DNA from: JBGSUZ01 sp964404895
Lineage (GTDB): Bacteria > Bacillota > Clostridia > Peptostreptococcales > Acidaminobacteraceae
Assembly: GCA_964404895.1 (NCBI GenBank)
Contig: CAYOLV010000009.1
Location: 13,352-77,351, forward strand
Direction of reading: 5' to 3'
Length of the DNA stretch: 64,000 nucleotides
The stretch's first letter is position 1; every line of letters begins with the position of its first letter. Shown here piece after piece: positions 58,775 to 64,000 of this stretch. The translations under genes and the position numbers were made by a program. Below the pieces are notes generated by a model. It searched no databases and was not told the DNA's origin. It saw nothing but the letters and a program-made list of their open reading frames with translations.

Positions 58775-59530
58775 ATGAGCGAAATTCTTATATCGGTAAA
58801 AGATTTAGATTTATATTATTCAGAAATGCAAGCACTTAAAAAGATTACTATGGACATTGAAAAAAATAAAATCACCGCATTAATTGGCCCTTCTGGTTGT
58901 GGTAAATCAACATTTTTGAAAACCCTCAATCGCATGAACGATTTAGTTCCTGGGGTAAAGGTGGAAGGCACAGTTAAAATTGATGGTATAGATATTTATG
59001 GCGACATTGACGTCAACGATTTGAGACGAAAAGTCGGCATGGTTTTCCAAAAACCCAACCCATTTCCAATGAGCATCTATGACAATATCGCCTATGGTCC
59101 AAGACTTTACGGCATTAAATCAAAATCAGAGTTGGATCAGATTGTAGAAGAAAGCTTAAGAGCCGCAGCCCTATGGGATGAGGTCAAAGATCGCCTTAAA
59201 AAGAGTGCCATGGGACTTTCTGGAGGTCAACAGCAAAGACTTTGTATTGCAAGAGCTTTAGCCGTACAGCCTGAAATCTTGTTAATGGATGAACCTACTT
59301 CAGCTTTAGACCCAATTGCGACCATGAAAATAGAAGAGTTAGCCTTAGAGCTTAAAAAGAAATATTCTATTGTCATTGTCACCCATTCGATGCAACAAGC
59401 AGGCAGAATTTCTGACAATACTGGATTTTTCCTTATGGGAGATTTGGTAGAGTATGACAAGACTACCAAGCTGTTTTCACAACCTGTCAACAGAAAAACA
59501 GAAGATTACATTACGGGAAGATTTGGTTAG
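58775..59530 (+). CDS. pstB: Phosphate ABC transporter ATPase PstB
   Basis: A 251-residue ATPase: Walker A GPSGCGKSTF, Q-loop VGMVFQKPNPFPMS, signature LSGGQQQRLCIARAL, Walker B EILLMDEPTSALDP, H-loop IVTHSMQQAGR. ATG 58775 follows AATGGAGGC; the in-frame ATG at 58763 lies in that site. Confidence 0.98.
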   Translation: MSEILISVKDLDLYYSEMQALKKITMDIEKNKITALIGPSGCGKSTFLKTLNRMNDLVPGVKVEGTVKIDGIDIYGDIDVNDLRRKVGMVFQKPNPFPMSIYDNIAYGPRLYGIKSKSELDQIVEESLRAAALWDEVKDRLKKSAMGLSGGQQQRLCIARALAVQPEILLMDEPTSALDPIATMKIEELALELKKKYSIVIVTHSMQQAGRISDNTGFFLMGDLVEYDKTTKLFSQPVNRKTEDYITGRFG

Positions 59531-59563
59531 GCATTAACAGGATCTTGAAATCTGGAGGATATT

Positions 59564-60211
59564 ATGAGACCAAAATTAGAATCTAAGTTAGTTGAAATAG
59601 ATGAGTTATTGTTAGAAATGGGAACTCGGACTGAAGAACAATTGGCAAATGCAATTAAAGCCTTAATGACCCATGATGTTCCTTTAGCAAGTAAAGTCGT
59701 TGAGAGAGATAAAGAGATAGATGAACTAGAAATCACTATTGAGAAGAAGTGCTTGGACACCATAGCCCTGCAAAACCCCTTGGCAAGCGATCTGCGTAAA
59801 TTAAGCTCTGTTCTCAAAATCATTACTGACTTAGAACGCATTGGAGATCATTGTGTCAATATAGCGGAAATTGTGGTGGAAATGGGCATTGAACCCCACT
59901 TTAAACCTTTAATCGATATTCCCAAAATGGCAGCCATCGTTCAAGAAATGGTCAATGCCAGTTTAGACAGTTATAGTCGTAAAAACCCTGCTTTAGCCAT
60001 TCTAACAGCACAGCGAGACGATGAAGTCGATGCCATGTACTTGAAAATTTATAAAGAGTTGCTGGAAATCATTCATGAGGACAAATCGCATATGGATCAA
60101 ATCGTTTCTCTTTTGTTCATCGGTAGATTTTTAGAGAGAATTGCCGACCATGTGACCAACATTTGTGAAAGATCTGTCTTCATAGCCACAGGCGAACGGG
60201 TCAACTTTTAG
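59564..60211 (+). CDS. phoU: Phosphate transport regulator PhoU
   Basis: A 215-residue all-helical PhoU: two repeats with DKEIDELEITIEKKCLDTIALQNPLASDLRKLSSVLKIITDLERIGDHCVNIAE and DDEVDAMYLKIYKELLEIIHEDKSHMDQIVSLLFIGRFLERIADHVTNICERSVF. Restrains PhoR and Pst. ATG 59564 follows TGGAGGAT. Confidence 0.97.
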   Translation: MRPKLESKLVEIDELLLEMGTRTEEQLANAIKALMTHDVPLASKVVERDKEIDELEITIEKKCLDTIALQNPLASDLRKLSSVLKIITDLERIGDHCVNIAEIVVEMGIEPHFKPLIDIPKMAAIVQEMVNASLDSYSRKNPALAILTAQRDDEVDAMYLKIYKELLEIIHEDKSHMDQIVSLLFIGRFLERIADHVTNICERSVFIATGERVNF

Positions 60212-60212
60212 A

Positions 60213-60249
60213 AAAGCCACAGAATTCAAGTGTTGAATTCTGTGGCTTT
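60213..60249. terminator. Bidirectional terminator, phoU / lysC
   Basis: Seventeen-base perfect arms 60213-60229 and 60233-60249 around GTG. Serves both converging operons. Confidence 0.92.
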
Positions 60250-60293
60250 CTACGTTTATTTGGAAAACAGCTTAATCTAATCTAAGTCATTGC

Positions 60294-61517
60294 CTATAAA
60301 GTTGGCGTATCCAGTCCAAAGGCGGCATGAACTTGATTGGCAACACTTCGAGCGGCGCTGCTGTCAATCAGACAAGAAATCCGAATTTCAGAAGTGCTGA
60401 TCATTTCAATATTCACCTCAGCATCGTACAAAGTCTTAAAGAGTTTTGAAGCCACCTCAGTATGACCACTAATTCCTGTACCTATAATAGAAAGTTTGGC
60501 TGTATTGCTGTTGTGTAAAATGACAGCTTCTGGTGCTGAGACTTGACAAAATTCATTACAAACCTGCAGGGCGTCTTGAAGGTCGTCTTTGTTGATGGTA
60601 AAGGAAATATCGTTGTGATTGGCGTGGTTTAAATTTTGAATAATCATGTCCACAGTTACCGCCTTGGCGGCCAGTGCGCTGAACAAACCGAAGGCAATAC
60701 CAGGCTTGTCAGGAACTTCTGTAACCGATATTCTTGCAATGTCGTCATCTATAGCAATGCCCCGAACTTCCACCTGTTCCATTGTGTTAACCTCCTTGAC
60801 CATTGTGCCGGGTTCCTCGTCGAAAGTAGAACGAACCACAATGGGAATGTGATATTTTCTGCCAATTTCTACAGACCGAGGGTGCAGAACTCCCGCTCCT
60901 AATTTTGCCATTTCCAGCATTTCGTCGTAGTCAATGACTTTAAGTTGTTGAGCATTTTGAACCATTCGCGGATCAGTGGTATAAACCCCAGAGACGTCCG
61001 TATAGATTTCACAGAGATCTGCTCCAAGAGCGGCGGCAATGGCAACGGCAGTTGTATCAGAGCCTCCACGGCCAAGGGTGGTAATTTGACCCTGAGGCGT
61101 GACCCCTTGAAAACCTGCCACAATAACCACGGCGTATTCCTTCAAAGCCTCCTGCAAACGTTCTGTATCGATGTTGGTGATTTTTGCTTTTCTGTGTTGT
61201 AAGGAAGTGACAATCCCGCTCATAGCCCCCGTCATAGAAATAGCTGAAACCCCTAATTCGTGGAGGGCTATCGACAAGAGTGCAATGGAAACCTGTTCGC
61301 CAGTAGAGAGGAGCATATCCATTTCTCTAGGGGAAGGATGGGAACTGATGGCATTGGCGAGGGAAAGGAGTTCATCTGTAGTGTCCCCCATGGCCGAAAC
61401 CACAATTACCAACTGGTTGCCGCTGTTTACAGATTTGGAAATTCTCGAAGCTACATGTTTGATCCGATCAGGGGTGGCAACTGAACTGCCACCAAACTTT
61501 TGAACCCATAAACTCAT
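60294..61517 (-). CDS. lysC: Aspartate kinase
   Basis: A 407-residue aspartokinase: KFGGSSVATPDRIKHVA at the start, the GRGGSDTTAVAIAAALGADLCEIYTDVSGVYTTDP region, and two ACT domains at the end (VRGIAIDDDIARISVTEVPDKPG; AKLSIIGTGISGHTEVASKLF). Start 61517 follows GGGAGGTGG; ATG overlaps the thrB stop (ATGA). First common step of Lys/Thr/Met synthesis, usually feedback-inhibited through the ACT domains. Confidence 0.97.
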   Translation of the reverse strand: MSLWVQKFGGSSVATPDRIKHVASRISKSVNSGNQLVIVVSAMGDTTDELLSLANAISSHPSPREMDMLLSTGEQVSIALLSIALHELGVSAISMTGAMSGIVTSLQHRKAKITNIDTERLQEALKEYAVVIVAGFQGVTPQGQITTLGRGGSDTTAVAIAAALGADLCEIYTDVSGVYTTDPRMVQNAQQLKVIDYDEMLEMAKLGAGVLHPRSVEIGRKYHIPIVVRSTFDEEPGTMVKEVNTMEQVEVRGIAIDDDIARISVTEVPDKPGIAFGLFSALAAKAVTVDMIIQNLNHANHNDISFTINKDDLQDALQVCNEFCQVSAPEAVILHNSNTAKLSIIGTGISGHTEVASKLFKTLYDAEVNIEMISTSEIRISCLIDSSAARSVANQVHAAFGLDTPTL

Positions 61518-62419
61518 TCTGCCACCTCCCAAAGTGTGCCTTTATTTTGAATATCAAGGGGCAAGATCTGCCACTTGAATTTTGAGTTTTTTAAGCTTTC
61601 CAAAGCAAATGCTGAGACTGCGGCGGAATCCTTAGGGTCGCACATGACCATATACGTGGAACCTGCGCCAGAGACAAAGCCGCCGAAAACCTTTTCGTAG
61701 CTGCTAATTTCAAGTAGTTGCTCTGAATCAGGCATCAAGGGTAAACGGTAGGGCTGGTGCAATTGATCCTCAGTACCATATTTCAACAATTCATAATGCC
61801 CATTTTGAAAAGCAGTCAATAAAATGGATAATCTAGAAAGATTGAAAATCGCTTCTTTTTTAGAATATTGAAGAGGTAACGCGTCCCGAGCTTCTTGCGT
61901 GCTCATTTGAAAGTCAGGAATCAGGGCAATGAATTGAATCGGTTTAGGCAGTACGACGGGTTGATGAAGCACCAAATCTTCCACCATACAAGCCGCTACC
62001 ATGCCGCCAAAGATTGCAGGAGCCACATTATCCGGGTGTCCTTCTAAGTCAGAGGCAATTTTTAAAACAACTTCTTTGTCCAGTGGTAAGTCAAGGAGAT
62101 AAAGTCCCGCGACGACTCCTGAAATGTAGGCGGCGGCACTGCTGCCAAGACCTCTGGAAGGAGGAATAGCGCAGTGAAGCATAGACAATTCATAGGTAAT
62201 GGACTTCGCCTCATATTTATTAAATACGGCTTCAATCCCGTGAATGACATAATTATCTGCATCGGGTATAACAGATTTATTTTCAGACCAGAGTACTGCA
62301 GAAGTTGACTCCGATATTTTTCTGACAGAAATTTCATGAAAAAGGTTAAAGGCAAGACCTAAAGTATCAAACCCGGGGCCAATATTAGCAGTTGTAGCAG
62401 GGACTTTGATGTGAATCAT
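61514..62419 (-). CDS. thrB: Homoserine kinase
   Basis: A 301-residue GHMP kinase: VPATTANIGPGFDTLGLAF, the ATP loop PPSRGLGSSAAAYISGV (GxGSSA), and VFGGFVSGAGSTYMVM near the end. Phosphorylates homoserine. ATG overlaps thrC stop by 4 bases; stop overlaps lysC start. Confidence 0.97.
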   Translation of the reverse strand: MIHIKVPATTANIGPGFDTLGLAFNLFHEISVRKISESTSAVLWSENKSVIPDADNYVIHGIEAVFNKYEAKSITYELSMLHCAIPPSRGLGSSAAAYISGVVAGLYLLDLPLDKEVVLKIASDLEGHPDNVAPAIFGGMVAACMVEDLVLHQPVVLPKPIQFIALIPDFQMSTQEARDALPLQYSKKEAIFNLSRLSILLTAFQNGHYELLKYGTEDQLHQPYRLPLMPDSEQLLEISSYEKVFGGFVSGAGSTYMVMCDPKDSAAVSAFALESLKNSKFKWQILPLDIQNKGTLWEVAE

Positions 62420-63477
62420 TTTGTGATCCCCCTAACAAGCTGGGATTTTACCTCCTCGAAGGTGGTTTTAACCTCAGGTAAGCTGAAACCATTTTTTAAA
62501 ATAATGTCAGAGTCCTTTAAACCGTTCCCAGTCAAGACGCAGACCACACGGCTATTTTTTTCCAGTTGTCCTTGTTCGTAAGCGTGGAATAAGCCAGCAA
62601 CGGAGATACAAGAGGCAGGTTCAGCGAAGACCCCTTCAGTAGAGGCCAACAACCTTTGATATTTTAAAATAGTTTCATCATCGATGGCTTGAATGCGACC
62701 CTTTGACTCTTCTAGTGCTGTTTCAGCAAGTGACCAACTGGCAGGGTTGCCAATTCTGATGGCAGTTGCAACAGTTTCGGGGTGATCAATCTTGTAACCC
62801 TTCACCATAGGCGCTGAGCCTTCTGCTTGGAAACCATACATAGCAGGGGTTTGAGTGGACTTCCCAAGACTGTGATATTCCTTAAAACCTTTCCAGTAAG
62901 CCGTAATATTTCCCGCATTGCCCACAGGAATCATTAAGTAGTCAGGGGCATCTTCTAAATCGTCACAAATTTCGAAAGCCGCTGTTTTTTGACCTTCAAT
63001 TCGGAATGGATTAATAGAGTTGACCATAGTTACGGGGTGGTTTTCACAAAATGTTTTGACCATCTCTAAAGCTTCATCAAAGTTTCCAGAAATGGGAACA
63101 ATCTCAGCCCCATAAGCAACAGCTTGGGCTAATTTTCCGTAGGCAATTTTGCCGTCTGGAATTAACATGAAAGATTTCATGCCCGCTTTTGCAGCATAAG
63201 CCGCCATAGAGGCAGAGGTGTTACCAGTAGAAGCGCAAATCACAGCTTCACTTTTGTCGTTAAAAGCTTTTGTTACCGCCATGGTCATGCCTCGGTCTTT
63301 GAATGAACCCGTCGGATTGAGTCCATCAAATTTTAAGTAGATTTCCAAGCCAGGCAACATCTTTTCAAGATTAGTAGCGTGAATCAGTTTTGTCTGACCC
63401 TCACATAAGGTAATAATCGAATCAGAATCTGAAATGGGAAGTAATGCTCTGTAGCGATGAATAAGTCCTTTATACAT
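62416..63477 (-). CDS. thrC: Threonine synthase
   Basis: A 353-residue PLP enzyme: KFDGLNPTGSFKDRGMTMAV (PLP Lys in SFKDR), ICASTGNTSASMAAYAAKAG, VPVGNAGNITAYWKGF-like region (IPVGNAGNITAY) and VCVLTGNGLKD. Converts O-phosphohomoserine to threonine. ATG 63477 is preferred; a GTG 3 codons earlier sits too close to AAGGACGG. Confidence 0.97.
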   Translation of the reverse strand: MYKGLIHRYRALLPISDSDSIITLCEGQTKLIHATNLEKMLPGLEIYLKFDGLNPTGSFKDRGMTMAVTKAFNDKSEAVICASTGNTSASMAAYAAKAGMKSFMLIPDGKIAYGKLAQAVAYGAEIVPISGNFDEALEMVKTFCENHPVTMVNSINPFRIEGQKTAAFEICDDLEDAPDYLMIPVGNAGNITAYWKGFKEYHSLGKSTQTPAMYGFQAEGSAPMVKGYKIDHPETVATAIRIGNPASWSLAETALEESKGRIQAIDDETILKYQRLLASTEGVFAEPASCISVAGLFHAYEQGQLEKNSRVVCVLTGNGLKDSDIILKNGFSLPEVKTTFEEVKSQLVRGITK

Positions 63478-63503
63478 AGTAAACACCGTCCTTTATAGTC
63501 GTT

Positions 63504-64000
63504 TTAACTGAGATATGGCATTGGAAATACTGAAATGAGAGGACACCATTCTTTTAACAGAGAAAGTCGTTCGAGCAGCTCTCTCTCTAACAAATCTTCT
63601 AAGTCCAAAATGACACCAGCTGCATCTGGGTTCTTGTGAATACTCAATTTATGATCAGAGAAGGTTTGTAAAATCCTGCCCAGTTCTTCTGAACTTGGGG
63701 TTTCAGTGATTTGTAAAATCCAGCGGCAAGCCTCGGGGTTGACCTGAATAGCATCAAAAGCTTGATTCCCAGAGTAACACAGAGATTTATCCGATTTGCC
63801 ATTACAGAAATCCAAGAAGTCTCCAAAGACCGCATTGGCTGTAGGCATTTTGCCTGCACCTTTTCCTGAAAGTTGAATTTTCCCAAAGGAATGGCCGTAT
63901 AAGCGAATTCCATTATACTCATGATCAATATTGTAAAAGGGGTGACTAGGGGCAACAGCACAAGGTCGCACAGCATTATAAACATGAGAGTCTACATTCA
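63504..64000 (-). CDS. hom: Homoserine dehydrogenase, C-terminal part (runs off right edge)
   Basis: The frame is open through the edge of the window (first residues seen NVDSHVYNAVRPCAVAPSHPFYN). The GKIQLSGKGAGKMPTANAVFGDFLDF motif (GxGAG and PTA) is diagnostic of homoserine dehydrogenase. The last 70 residues (WILQITETPSSEELGRILQTFSDHKLSI) have the look of a reduced ACT domain. It starts the hom-thrC-thrB-lysC block. The catalytic domain is outside. Confidence 0.9.
   Translation of the reverse strand, partial: NVDSHVYNAVRPCAVAPSHPFYNIDHEYNGIRLYGHSFGKIQLSGKGAGKMPTANAVFGDFLDFCNGKSDKSLCYSGNQAFDAIQVNPEACRWILQITETPSSEELGRILQTFSDHKLSIHKNPDAAGVILDLEDLLERELLERLSLLKEWCPLISVFPMPYLS

Noticed and set aside
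61171..61503. Plus-strand frames opposite lysC
   Set aside because: Shadows of lysC on the other strand, no ribosome binding site.

Overview
The window looks like part of a low-GC, Gram-positive, anaerobic (Clostridia-type) chromosome carrying the right-hand part of a contractile-tailed (PBSX/Mu-like myophage) prophage. Signs pointing to Clostridia are strong AGGAGG-type ribosome binding sites, AT-rich codons, a HydB/HydC-like electron-bifurcating flavoprotein gene pair, pdxST, a CBS-DRTGG family II pyrophosphatase, a PhoP/PhoR-Pst-PhoU block and a Crp/Fnr regulator. The genus cannot be fixed from sequence alone; a Fusibacter/Acidaminobacter-like lineage is only a guess.

Layout. (1) 1-23.65 kb, prophage, all on + except one small gene. 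It starts with the tail of a replisome-organizer gene, small early genes, a DUF1492/sigma-like late regulator (1584), a reversed membrane-protein gene, a catalytic-domain-only tyrosine recombinase, an anchored unknown protein and an HNH nuclease. Then follows a textbook head-tail order: terminases, portal, ClpP-like protease, HK97 capsid, connectors, sheath, tube, tail chaperone with a -1 frameshift signal, tape measure, XkdP/Q/R/S/T/U-like baseplate and fibre. Lysis genes (amidase, phiLC3 holin), a tiny Gin-like zinc protein and an orphan D12 adenine methylase end the module. (2) 23.8-28.1 kb, a very AT-rich four-gene cassette placed between the phage late genes and a tRNA-Arg: STAS-like+GHKL ATPase, STAS-like+phosphoribosyltransferase-like, HD+phosphoribosyltransferase, and ThyX. 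I recognise the domains but not the system. It is the strongest candidate for an undescribed (perhaps nucleotide-based, anti-phage or signalling) system. (3) tRNA-Arg(ACG) at 28584-28660 has its 3' end facing the prophage, so it is a likely attachment site.

(4) 29.0-38.0 kb, host genes: a Nudix-like protein lacking catalytic residues, pdxS-pdxT with a clear promoter/operator, tag glycosylase, an M20 peptidase, a RelA/SpoT-domain synthetase, a nucleotidyltransferase-fold protein, a cold shock protein, a GNAT, an HD-GYP protein, a DUF1667 protein and IPP isomerase. (5) 38.2-44.0 kb, a three-gene operon encoding HydC-like, HydB-like and a 1180-residue multidomain protein (2Fe-2S, GltD-like NADP(H) flavoprotein, ferredoxin, and NuoG/FdhA-like domain without the usual Mo ligand). 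It is a probable electron-bifurcating or transhydrogenase-type complex. (6) 44.1-53.1 kb: HisA-like, Crp/Fnr, DeoD, an orphan SSB with a palindromic operator, a PHP phosphatase, an NCS2 permease, an MFS transporter, a CofE-like ligase and the CBS-DRTGG pyrophosphatase. (7) 53.2-60.2 kb, a complete phosphate regulon phoPR-pstSCAB-phoU with recognisable Pho-box repeats. (8) 60.3-64 kb on the minus strand, a threonine/lysine block hom-thrC-thrB-lysC with translationally coupled overlaps; hom runs off the right edge.

Most convergent gene pairs are separated by clear bidirectional hairpin terminators. All homology statements come from reading motifs by eye; no database search was possible.
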